From assembly GCA_003599865.1 (NCBI GenBank), contig QZKS01000022.1:1-38067 (forward strand): 38,067 bases of DNA. Direction: 5' to 3'. Under the pieces are notes generated by a model that was not told the origin of the DNA, made no database searches, and saw nothing but the letters and a program-made list of their open reading frames with translations. The first letter of the stretch is position 1. Each line of letters opens with the position of its first letter. This document shows, piece by piece, positions 17,117 to 24,986 of the stretch. Both the position numbers and the translations under genes were made by a program. This DNA is from Desulfobacteraceae bacterium (lineage in GTDB: Bacteria; Desulfobacterota; Desulfobacteria; Desulfobacterales; SURF-7).

Positions 17117-17239
17117 TATCTCCTCCATATCCATAAAGGACATCCACCCTGATCTGTCCTTTGTTATGATTCATTCATGATATTCAATCGGTTGGTATCC
17201 AGTATCCGATTATCATCCATGGCAAATTCGCTTCACGGA

Positions 17240-17911
17240 TCAACTATAAATCGATCGGAACTGAGGCCATAACCGTTGAATCATTCTGTCATTCATGCTT
17301 CTCTGATTGATCTCAGCATATCGTTTGGGAATATCTCTGAACGGACTTTTCTCGGTAACGGAAATTCCTACTGCAAGCGCAAATCCTGTATTCCGTGGCA
17401 ATATTTTCAAACGCATCGCTGCTGCTCCTACAGACCAGAATACCCCATAATCAATCCCCAGATTTCTTGCCTGGGAAACCATGCCATCAACTGCATAAGC
17501 TATATTTGTCGCCCGAAAGGTACACAAGGGTCCCCTGAAGGCTACATCCGGATCATCCGGCAATTTATCTTCTTCTTTAAGATATTCGCAGACCAGCTTG
17601 CCGCAAAGATTACAATTGATGTCTGCAGGATCAGAGACACATCTCAGGGAAGTGGCAATGAGAACAGCATCAGCATCCCGAAGCATTGCTGCATCACGTG
17701 CAAAAAAATCCCAGCTTTTTTTGATGCCCGCCATCCTTTCCATCTCTTGGCAGACATCTTCTATTTCGCAATCATCATCCAGAATATGAATTGAACATTC
17801 CCCAACACCGCCGACCCTGGGCGAAGTTGTTCCGGATGCCAGAATTAACCTTGCTGCAGTCTTGACGGCAAGCAATCGATCGGTTTCAAATTGTTTAATA
17901 CTCCTCTCCAT
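17240..17911 (-). CDS. DUF2148 (ferredoxin-domain) protein, copy B
   Basis: The 223-residue protein is a divergent paralogue of the neighbouring DUF2148 protein. It keeps the same spacing of Cys residues: C100-x2-C103-x4-C108 and C130, compared with C96/C99/C104/C123 in copy A, so both could bind a cluster. The two share the ending pattern ISV(S/T)xKxPxFD/RD, and the middle segment GPLC(T)F in B parallels NGPSCMF in A. GGAGGG lies before the ATG. It follows SCP2 after 15 bp and is separated from copy A by 123 bp. Two unequal copies side by side suggest a heterodimer, which is inference only. Confidence 0.78.
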   Translation of the reverse strand: MERSIKQFETDRLLAVKTAARLILASGTTSPRVGGVGECSIHILDDDCEIEDVCQEMERMAGIKKSWDFFARDAAMLRDADAVLIATSLRCVSDPADINCNLCGKLVCEYLKEEDKLPDDPDVAFRGPLCTFRATNIAYAVDGMVSQARNLGIDYGVFWSVGAAAMRLKILPRNTGFALAVGISVTEKSPFRDIPKRYAEINQRSMNDRMIQRLWPQFRSIYS

Positions 17912-17926
17912 TGTTTTTCCCTCCTG

Positions 17927-18343
17927 CTATTCATTTTTCTCAATTGAAAGTCCAAAACTTTTCGCATGTTCAGGATACATTTCATATGCAGGCTTCAACA
18001 AGGGTAGAAGTTTCAAAACCTTGGGCATCGGTCCTTTAGCCTTAATCAATCCTTTGGCCAAAGCTACCGGCATGGAAATGTGTTTCAGCCAGAATTTATG
18101 ACAGGTATCACCGCTCAATGTCATTTCAACGGTGGCTTTTGAATCTGTGTCACCCCAGATCACTTCTCCGATTTTACCATCTCCGGGTGTTATCCACAGC
18201 TGATCTTTTGGATCTGTGATATTAAACTTAATGACAATTCCGGTTGCTGCAAACTTGGGACCAAACTCAGGATGAGTAACAAGCGCTTCAAATAACCCTC
18301 CCAATACGGAATGCATGATCTCTCTGTTTTCAAACGCTGCCAT
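17927..18343 (-). CDS. SCP-2 sterol/lipid-transfer domain protein
   Basis: The 138-residue protein is a stand-alone SCP2 domain: the beta-sheet core IVIKFNITDPKDQLWI, the segment KATVEMTLSGDTCHKFWL, and the helix MPVALAKGLIKAKGPMPKVLKLLP. SCP2 domains bind acyl-CoAs and other lipids in a hydrophobic tunnel. In peroxisomes this domain is fused to MFE-2 and SCPx; here it is free. It is the first gene of the seven-gene operon, right behind a strong promoter, and AAAGGAGAG precedes the ATG. It may carry acyl-CoA substrates to the enzymes downstream. Confidence 0.87.
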   Translation of the reverse strand: MAAFENREIMHSVLGGLFEALVTHPEFGPKFAATGIVIKFNITDPKDQLWITPGDGKIGEVIWGDTDSKATVEMTLSGDTCHKFWLKHISMPVALAKGLIKAKGPMPKVLKLLPLLKPAYEMYPEHAKSFGLSIEKNE

Positions 18344-18418
18344 AATTCTCTCCTTTCAAAAAAATGGATAGTTTGTAAATTCGATTGGTTGCGTAAATTT
18401 CCGACCGCTTGGATTAAA

Positions 18419-18438
18419 AACCGGACATCTGGTCGGTT
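18419..18438. promoter_or_regulatory. Imperfect dyad overlapping the SCP2-operon promoter, candidate operator
   Basis: A 20-bp imperfect palindrome (AACCG...CGGTT arms, 7 of 10 positions matching) starts just after and overlaps the -10 box on the minus strand. A further CCGACC copy lies at 18401-18406, matching the GGTCGG at 18431-18436 in inverted form. The position fits a repressor that blocks transcription start. The binder is unknown; a TetR-family protein is one possibility. Confidence 0.4.
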
Positions 18439-18465
18439 TATAGGTAAAATTTTTTATTGTGTCAA
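18437..18465 (-). promoter_or_regulatory. Sigma70 promoter of the SCP2-DUF2148-acyl-CoA operon
   Basis: On the minus strand a perfect -35 box TTGACA (18465-18460) is followed by a 17-bp spacer and TATAAA (18442-18437). It lies about 95 bp upstream of the SCP2 start. The -35 box includes the TGA stop of the upstream fapA-like gene (18464-18462), so the promoter is embedded in the end of that gene. Confidence 0.72.
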
Positions 18466-20639
18466 GCTTTTTTAAATGCCGACATGCCGGATGCTTTTAT
18501 AATTTCGATTTTCCATTTTTTTTCCGATTCACCATACTGCACCTCTTTAATCATAACATTTTTCTCTGTCTCATCCAGTGTCATAAGGGCATGTGGTCCA
18601 AAAAGTTTCGTACCGCCATAAATCTCTCCCCTGACAACAACAACCGGATTCCCGGGCTCTTTTTTCGACCATTCCGACACATCACTTTTCTCTTTGCCTA
18701 TTTTCTCGATTAATGTAATTTCCGTTTCTATTTTTGTCATGGATGCTGAGATTTCTTCCAGAATACGTTCCTGCTCTGAAAAAATTTCCCCGATCTTGTT
18801 TCCAATATCTTGCGATTTCTCTCTTACCTTCTCCATTACAAGCATTATTTTTTTTCTCTCATCCTCTGCCTTCTGAGCTTCTGCTGTTTTCATTTTCTGC
18901 GACAATGCATTTTCCAACATTTTCGCACGATCCTGGGCCTGCGCAAATTCGGAAATTTTTACATGTAACCGCCTCTGTTCTTCCAAAAGACTTTCATATT
19001 GCGCCTGTTCTTTTTCTAATTCTTCTCTTCTCTTTTGAATCTTATAATCCAATCCCTGAATAATTTTTCTGATATGCTCATCCTGGCCTACTTTTATCGT
19101 GCATGGAGGAGAAACGTCCGTTCCAATCTGCTTGGTATCAATACCCTCCTTTGCCGTTATTAAGGAGGAAATGATCTTTCCTCTTTCAATAATACATTTT
19201 CCACTTGTTCGTATTTTGGAATCAAGAATTTCCTTATCTACAACCACATCACCGTATGACTTAATGTTGGCATCCTTTACATATCTTGCGATAACCTGGC
19301 CTTCGGTTTGGATACCGGCACCAAAAATCCCACCATCCACCGTCAGATCACCTTTCAGATAAATCATTGCTCCATGTATCTCCTTTGCTGTAAGATTCCC
19401 CCCTCTGACACTGAATCCATCCTTTACCGCACCCTCCACATTGATATTGCCATCAAATTCTATATTTCCTGTATTATAGTCCACATCACCTTTCACATTA
19501 AACTCGTCAAAAACAGACAGCTTACCGGTAATCGTCACATTTGGCTGGCCTTCAACCTTTGCGAATACTTTTAAACCGTCGTTCGATAATTCAACTCCGG
19601 AATCGCATATCAGGTCCTTATCTTCCGGTTCAGAAACAGGGATTGATATGCCATAGACATTAAAACCATCTCTGCCTGGCTGCGAAGGTACTTTCTCTGC
19701 AATTAAATCCCCGGCATTTACACGCGGGATAGCCCCTCTATCCTTATAATCAATTGTGCCATCTTCATTGATCCGACCGGCACCGAGATAATCTGTGTCA
19801 AAAAAATATGTTATGCAGGCAGCCTTTCCTGGTACCGGCCTTTCACCCTTTGCAATAACCAGTTCATCATTGCCTTTCTTCACTGTATTCAAAAACGACT
19901 TTATTTTTGCCATATCAACAAGGTTATAATCAATCCCTCCATCTTCCAGCAGATCTTCGATCTCATCCATGGAAACCGGCTTTGAAAAATCACCCGAGAA
20001 GACAATCTTGGCCTCAAATTTGTCCTCGGAAATAATCAATACTGCCTTACTTCCCTCAGACTGATCATCCGGAGATTTCAATATATCACCATCGGCTGTC
20101 AATTTCTCAAAACGGCCTGCTGATGTAAGGGATTCTTGAATGACCATCTTTTGCGTTTCATTGCCACGGTCATCAGCGCCAACTCCGGAATCAAGGAATG
20201 GCTTCATCTCTTGGCCCGTCTCTTTTTTTTCCAGAATTTCCATTTCTTTCAAAATGACTTGGCGTTGCTCTTCCGTAATCATCCCTTGATCAACCATTAT
20301 TTCCCCAATAGAACTGCATGAGCGGTTCTTCATAAATTCTTTTGCCTGCAGACCCATCGCAGCGTCAATCTGACTTTTCGTTACAAATCCTTTCTTTAAC
20401 GCTCGTGATCCGAAACCTTTTGCAAAACTTCTTTTTGTCGCCGTCCGAAGATCCTCAATCAATGATTCCGGTATCATCTTATATTTTAAAAAAATTTCAT
20501 CTATTGGAACTTTATCGCCTGATTTTTCAAGCTTTTTCTGGATGGAATAGGCTTTTGCCAGTTGGGCTTTATCGATTAGTTTGTTGGAAAATGCGATCTT
20601 TGTTATGATATGATCATACCGTCTGATTTTTTCAATCAT
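18462..20639 (-). CDS. FapA/DUF342 family polymer-forming protein
   Basis: The 725-residue protein has the DUF342/FapA layout. From about 210 to 340 there is the family's N-terminal domain (YFFDTDYLGAGRINEDGTIDYKDRGAIPRVNAGDLIAEKVP). A right-handed beta-helix follows at about 370-510, with short Gly-rich repeats such as GNINVEGAVKDGFSVRGGNLTAKEI. A long charged coiled coil occupies about 540-660, and a C-terminal beta segment (GEIYGGTKLFGPHALMTLDE) closes it. The first 140 residues contain two similar helical modules (FSNKLIDKAQLAKA... and KGFVTKSQIDAAMG...) like those at the N termini of type II secretion ATPases. FapA affects flagellar assembly in some bacteria; no flagellar gene is nearby here. 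No signal peptide. Confidence 0.83.
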   Translation of the reverse strand: MIEKIRRYDHIITKIAFSNKLIDKAQLAKAYSIQKKLEKSGDKVPIDEIFLKYKMIPESLIEDLRTATKRSFAKGFGSRALKKGFVTKSQIDAAMGLQAKEFMKNRSCSSIGEIMVDQGMITEEQRQVILKEMEILEKKETGQEMKPFLDSGVGADDRGNETQKMVIQESLTSAGRFEKLTADGDILKSPDDQSEGSKAVLIISEDKFEAKIVFSGDFSKPVSMDEIEDLLEDGGIDYNLVDMAKIKSFLNTVKKGNDELVIAKGERPVPGKAACITYFFDTDYLGAGRINEDGTIDYKDRGAIPRVNAGDLIAEKVPSQPGRDGFNVYGISIPVSEPEDKDLICDSGVELSNDGLKVFAKVEGQPNVTITGKLSVFDEFNVKGDVDYNTGNIEFDGNINVEGAVKDGFSVRGGNLTAKEIHGAMIYLKGDLTVDGGIFGAGIQTEGQVIARYVKDANIKSYGDVVVDKEILDSKIRTSGKCIIERGKIISSLITAKEGIDTKQIGTDVSPPCTIKVGQDEHIRKIIQGLDYKIQKRREELEKEQAQYESLLEEQRRLHVKISEFAQAQDRAKMLENALSQKMKTAEAQKAEDERKKIMLVMEKVREKSQDIGNKIGEIFSEQERILEEISASMTKIETEITLIEKIGKEKSDVSEWSKKEPGNPVVVVRGEIYGGTKLFGPHALMTLDETEKNVMIKEVQYGESEKKWKIEIIKASGMSAFKKA

Positions 20640-20903
20640 TGCATTTCTCTACTGATAAAATATTAGCCGGCATTATACGTAATTATCAGCTTTTTAAACA
20701 TATTATAATCCATCTTCATCTGATTTGTCCAATTTTTGTATTGCTAAGGTACGAGGGGTTTTTGAAGAACGTATTGAAAAAAAATACGTTCAAACAATCA
20801 ATGCATGACTCTCTTAAAAAAATTTACATATTTTATTGGCAGCGATGATGGTCAAATGATTCAACCATCATCGCTGAAATGCATTTTAGGCGTAAATGGA
20901 TAT
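20640..20903. other. 264-bp intergenic region between the PKD protein gene and the fapA-like gene
   Basis: No convincing gene is found. It contains the terminator-like hairpin at 20840-20876 near the PKD end and must hold the promoter of the fapA-like gene on the minus strand. A 69-residue open frame on the plus strand starting at 20639 lacks any recognisable content and is not called. Confidence 0.45.
20840..20876 (-). terminator. Hairpin terminator after the PKD protein gene
   Basis: A perfect 13-bp stem, CAGCGATGATGGT (20840-20852) with ACCATCATCGCTG (20864-20876), closes an 11-nt loop. It lies 28 bp after the stop codon on the minus strand. No T tract follows directly, so termination may be weak or factor-assisted. 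Confidence 0.6.
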
Positions 20904-22751
20904 CTATTGATTTATCAAGGACATGATAAAACAACCGCCATCATCACTTCCATCCGTTTCGGACGAACCCACCACAGTTCCGGTGTCTTCAATAGAAATC
21001 CTGATTTCATCCGAACCCTCTAGTCCGCTTGCATCGGTTACCGTCAAGACGACAACCGCTATCTCATCAGCCGTAACATCCGATGAGGTGACAGACGGTT
21101 GAACAACCAATGGATCCGAAAAAGTCAAAGGAGGTCCTGATTTCTGCACCCATCGATAGGTAATGGAATCACCATCCGGATCACTGGAGTTTGATCCATC
21201 CAGGTCGATGGTTGAACCTTCCACCATTGTGGTCGATGCAGGGCCTGCATCTGCTACCGGAGGTCTGTTAGCACCGGTAGCCACATTGATGATACAGATA
21301 TCAACGGCACTGAGACCGGCCAGATCCGTAACCGTAAGCTCAAATAACAGGGCTTCATCACTCGTGATCACAGAAGGTACCATGAATGAAGGGCTGCTTG
21401 TTGTATAGTTTGAAAGATCGACACGCGTTCCGGATATCTGTTTCCAATGATAACGGATCTGATCTCCTTTACCTGTATCCGGGTCTGATGAACCCGAACC
21501 ATCGAGATTAACCAAGTCACCGGGACCAACCAGTTGGTCGTCGCCTGCATCTGCCACAGGTGGTGAGTTTTTGTCGGTTACGGTGACGAAACATCGATCT
21601 TTTGCCAGCAATCCTTTGTCATCTGATACGGTCAGCTCAAATACCAGTGTATCACCACTGGTACCACCAAAAGGAGCAGTGAAAGTTGGTTTTGCAGCCG
21701 ATGAGCTGGATAAGCTTACGGCCGTTCCGGACAATTGCAGCCATGAGTAAGACTGAATCGAAGCAGACTCAGGATCAAATGAATTGGATCCGTTCAAATA
21801 AACAATCTTTCCTGGAGTAACACCATCCTGATCCGGACCGGCATTTGCTACCGGAGGCCGATTCCCGGAACTCCCGATAACAGTCACAATGGTATCTGCA
21901 TATGATTGCAATCCTCCGGAATCGGTAACCGTCAGTCTGAAAACAAGAGACTCTCCATCTGCAGCTACATTCGGCGCGGTAAAGACGGTTTGTACGGTCG
22001 TGCTGCTTGATAATGCTACCGAAGCTCCATGTGTTTGTCCCCACAAGTATGTAAAGGAACCGCCATCCGGATCATAGGATGCTATCCCATCCAGGGTTAC
22101 CGTATCTCCCTGAGATACGGTCTGGTCAGATCCGATTACAGCAACAGGAGCATTGGCATCATCTGTGATTGCATTGCTCAGCGCTGCAACCGCATCAATG
22201 TCCGCTCCTGCATATGGGGAACCGGACTTTTTTTCATCCAAATCCGTCAATTTAACATAGTAATACTTACCCCAAAGTTCCACACCGGAATCCAGATATG
22301 CATCAATATCAATACCCGAAGTCGCACCGCCAATGTTATCTACCGATATCCATGTTGTACCATCTTTGCTGATGGAAACCGCGGTTGATTCGATTTGATC
22401 TCCAACCTCAAAAAACCAGAGATCAATTTCAGCGTCACCGGATGTGGTTAAAGAATTATTGGTAAACCGAAGGGTAAGGCTTCCGGCATCACCCAGACTG
22501 ACCGATGGAAACGGTGCAACCTGATATGCCGGCAAATTATGATTCTCCGTAAAATCAGGGGCGCCAAGAGCTGCTGCAGGATCATTGTATGGTGCTCCTA
22601 CGTTTGCCCCTGCGGTATAATCTAAAGTATTGTCGGCAAAGCTGGTAGCGCTTTCGATCTCTACACCGTTATAAATTTCCGCACTTACAATGCGTGCAGT
22701 CAAAATGATTAAAACAAAACCAAAAAGCATAAAAATTGTATTTCTAATCAT
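20904..22751 (-). CDS. Exported PKD-repeat surface protein with GGCFI tail
   Basis: The 615-residue protein has a Sec signal peptide (hydrophobic segment then VSA before EIYNG). An N-terminal domain of about 170 residues contains ALGAPD, SLTLRF, EIDLWFFEVG and SKDGTTWISV, as seen in bacterial surface proteins with discoidin-like folds. Four PKD/REJ-like units follow at about 202-590, each opening with a variant of PPVADAGxDQ and containing LDGSxSxDPDG. It ends in a Gly-Asp linker and DDGGCFIMSLINQ, so a single Cys lies 7 residues before the end. GAGGAA precedes the ATG at 22751; a TTG 15 bp upstream is rejected. PKD domains serve in adhesion or carbohydrate contact; a cell-surface role is inferred. 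Confidence 0.85.
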   Translation of the reverse strand: MIRNTIFMLFGFVLIILTARIVSAEIYNGVEIESATSFADNTLDYTAGANVGAPYNDPAAALGAPDFTENHNLPAYQVAPFPSVSLGDAGSLTLRFTNNSLTTSGDAEIDLWFFEVGDQIESTAVSISKDGTTWISVDNIGGATSGIDIDAYLDSGVELWGKYYYVKLTDLDEKKSGSPYAGADIDAVAALSNAITDDANAPVAVIGSDQTVSQGDTVTLDGIASYDPDGGSFTYLWGQTHGASVALSSSTTVQTVFTAPNVAADGESLVFRLTVTDSGGLQSYADTIVTVIGSSGNRPPVANAGPDQDGVTPGKIVYLNGSNSFDPESASIQSYSWLQLSGTAVSLSSSSAAKPTFTAPFGGTSGDTLVFELTVSDDKGLLAKDRCFVTVTDKNSPPVADAGDDQLVGPGDLVNLDGSGSSDPDTGKGDQIRYHWKQISGTRVDLSNYTTSSPSFMVPSVITSDEALLFELTVTDLAGLSAVDICIINVATGANRPPVADAGPASTTMVEGSTIDLDGSNSSDPDGDSITYRWVQKSGPPLTFSDPLVVQPSVTSSDVTADEIAVVVLTVTDASGLEGSDEIRISIEDTGTVVGSSETDGSDDGGCFIMSLINQ

Positions 22752-22972
22752 ATTTTTATTCCTCAATTATCATTCCGTGTGTTTCAAAGCCAATACCATT
22801 ATTTCGGTATCACGATGAAATATATAGCAATCATTGTACCAAAATAACAGCAGAAAACAACCTTTAAATGCCTGAACCATACTCAATCCCATAAAAACTA
22901 ATCAAATTATGTAATTCATAAATAAAAACAAAAATCATCGTGCAAAAAGAATTTCAGACATCAGATTTATGC

Positions 22973-23001
22973 TTGACAACAGAAAACAGATTGGCTAATC
23001 T
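22973..23001 (+). promoter_or_regulatory. Promoter of the tetR-acyl-CoA dehydrogenase unit, with overlapping dyad
   Basis: TTGACA at 22973-22978, a 17-bp spacer and TAATCT at 22996-23001 form a good sigma70 promoter, about 40 bp before the tetR start. A dyad AGATT-GGCT-AATCT at 22988-23001 covers the -10 box and may be the site for autoregulation by the TetR protein. Confidence 0.6.
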
Positions 23002-23040
23002 CTCCATCAATTGATGCAAACAAATTTTGGGATAGAATTG

Positions 23041-23700
23041 ATGGGAAAAGGCATACTTATGGCGACGCCCCTTGAAAAAGCCCGACGCGATCCAAATTCA
23101 ATGAAGGCCAAAATACTGGCTTCCGCACGTAAAATCTTCAGCAAAAACGGATTTTCAGGTACGACAACACGCATGATCGCAAAAGCGGTTGGAATCGACA
23201 TTTCGACACTGTACTATCACTGGGGTGAAAAAGCAGACCTTTACAATGCTGTCCTGATGGACACTCAAGAGGAGCTGAGACAGGAATTGAAAAGGATTGA
23301 GAAAATTATCCATGGAAAACCCCTTCCCAATCGCCTTGAAATTGCCATCAATGAGTCCTGTGACTATCTTTTTCAGAACCCGGAAATCACCAATCTGATC
23401 CTTTTGAATTATTTTACCAAACCAAAAGGAAAAGATATCACCGAGTTCCATTTTATCGATATCATAACAGGAATAGCAATTTCAATGGGGCTTGCCATGG
23501 ATAAAGATAAAATCACAAAACAGGCAAAGGCCAGGGTAATGGCTGTCATGCTATCCCTGTTCAATTTTATTGCGGGCAAAAAATTTTTAAGCCCCATCAT
23601 CGGTGCGGAATGCCGGGATTATTTGGATGTTGTAAAGGAAACCTTGAATTTTATTCTGATACCCGCATTCATGCAGGAAAAAAAAATAAATGAATCATAA
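23041..23700 (+). CDS. TetR/AcrR family transcriptional regulator
   Basis: The 219-residue protein has an N-terminal TetR helix-turn-helix: ILASARKIFSKNGFSGTTTRMIAKAVGIDISTLYYHWGEKADLY, about residues 25-67 (shown in part by its motif GTTTRMIAKAVG). The C-terminal ligand domain is all-helical and not assignable. Family members near acyl-CoA genes often respond to acyl-CoA or fatty acids. It heads the plus-strand set of two acyl-CoA dehydrogenases and an SDR, so it probably controls them. Two starts are possible: ATG 23041 (GGGA upstream) and ATG 23059 (AAAAGG upstream); I chose the longer. A perfect-looking promoter lies immediately upstream. Confidence 0.85.
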   Translation: MGKGILMATPLEKARRDPNSMKAKILASARKIFSKNGFSGTTTRMIAKAVGIDISTLYYHWGEKADLYNAVLMDTQEELRQELKRIEKIIHGKPLPNRLEIAINESCDYLFQNPEITNLILLNYFTKPKGKDITEFHFIDIITGIAISMGLAMDKDKITKQAKARVMAVMLSLFNFIAGKKFLSPIIGAECRDYLDVVKETLNFILIPAFMQEKKINES

Positions 23701-23803
23701 GGTGTTCCCATAAAAAGTCAGCAAAATAATGCCCAGTTACACAGCAAAAAAACGCATAAAAAATCTTCCCCACAGGAAGACAACGGGTCAGGAGTAAGAC
23801 AAA

Positions 23804-24955
23804 ATGTTTGAATTTGATAAATCCCAACAACAGATTCAGAAAGCCGTGAAAGCATTTGCAAAAGGAGAGTTTGACAAGGAAGAAATCCAGGAGCTGGAGA
23901 AAAGGAAGGAATACCCGACAAAAACATGGAAAAAGGCAGCTGAATTAGGATTTATCGGCATCCATTTTCCGGAAGAGGTATCCGGTGCCGATCTTGGAAT
24001 CTTTGAAAATGTAATTGTCACAGAGGAAATGTGCCGGAAAGATTCAAGCTTGGGAATCACCATTTCCCAGGCCGGATATGCTTCTGAATGTATTCTCCGA
24101 TTTGGAAATGATCATCTGAAAAACAAATATCTTCCCCGAATCGTCGAAGGAGAAGCTCTTTCCGGCGGGGCATTCATGGAGCCGGACTGCGGTCAAGATC
24201 TCACCAAAATTTCGACAACAGCAACAAAGGATGGCGACAGCTGGGTGATCAATGGGAAAAAGACATTTGTATTAAACGGGGGTTCAGCGGAATTTTATAT
24301 TGTTCTCTGTCAGACCAGTCCGGACTCACCTGTTACAAAAGATGGTACCAGTCTGATTTTGGTTGAATCAGCAACAGAGGGGCTGGCAAGCAAGGATCTT
24401 GGAACCAGACTCGGAATCAATATGATGAACATGTCTGAACTGACATTTAAAAATGCGAGGGTCCCCGCAATCAACCTAATCGGTGAGGAAGGGAAAGGAT
24501 ATGATCATCTTCAAAAATTCTTTTCGGAAAGCAGAATTCTTCTTGCCGCGCAGGCTATCGGAACCGCTCAGGGTGCCTATGAGAGAGCTTTGGAGTATAT
24601 CAAGGGGAGAGAACAATTCAACCGGCCGATTGCAGCATTTCAGTCGGTCAGACACAAAATAGCAGACATGTGTGTCAAGATCGAATCGGCAAAATTGTTG
24701 ACATATGAAGCCGCCCAGAAATTCGATGCCGGGAAAATCGATCCCAAATTCTCTGCAATGACCAAAATTGCAGCCACCAATGCTGCTATGGAAGTAACCA
24801 ATGAAGCTGTTCAATTGCTGGGTGGATATGGCTATATGACGGAATATGAAATCGAGCACTTCTATCGCGATGCCAAGGTATTGCAGATCAGAGAGGGAAA
24901 TTTCACTATATTAAAGGATATAATAGCGAATACAACTATCGGAAAATTAAAATAG
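23804..24955 (+). CDS. Acyl-CoA dehydrogenase with canonical catalytic Glu
   Basis: The 383-residue enzyme has the usual acyl-CoA dehydrogenase pattern: AFMEPDCGQDL (about 123-133), WVINGKKTFVLNG (147-159), and the C-terminal LLGGYGYMTEYEIEHFYRDAKVLQIREGN, where Glu364 occupies the catalytic-base position of MCAD and short-chain enzymes. Basic REQFNRPIAAFQSVRHKIADM follows the family pattern. It passes electrons to EtfAB. GGAG lies about 10 nt upstream of the ATG. It begins 103 bp after tetR and ends 31 bp before the next acyl-CoA dehydrogenase, so the three likely form one transcript. The acyl specificity cannot be told. Confidence 0.93.
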   Translation: MFEFDKSQQQIQKAVKAFAKGEFDKEEIQELEKRKEYPTKTWKKAAELGFIGIHFPEEVSGADLGIFENVIVTEEMCRKDSSLGITISQAGYASECILRFGNDHLKNKYLPRIVEGEALSGGAFMEPDCGQDLTKISTTATKDGDSWVINGKKTFVLNGGSAEFYIVLCQTSPDSPVTKDGTSLILVESATEGLASKDLGTRLGINMMNMSELTFKNARVPAINLIGEEGKGYDHLQKFFSESRILLAAQAIGTAQGAYERALEYIKGREQFNRPIAAFQSVRHKIADMCVKIESAKLLTYEAAQKFDAGKIDPKFSAMTKIAATNAAMEVTNEAVQLLGGYGYMTEYEIEHFYRDAKVLQIREGNFTILKDIIANTTIGKLK

Positions 24956-24986
24956 CTTCGTGATAGGGATTAGGAGAAGGACAATC

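Noticed and set aside
20639-20848. 69-residue plus-strand frame between the fapA-like gene and the PKD gene
   Set aside because: Composition is that of AT-rich non-coding DNA and it overlaps the region needed for the fapA promoter.
23764-23780. TCTTCC-CCACA-GGAAGA hairpin between tetR and the acyl-CoA dehydrogenase gene as a terminator
   Set aside because: Only 6 bp and no T tract; tetR and the dehydrogenase genes are more likely one unit.
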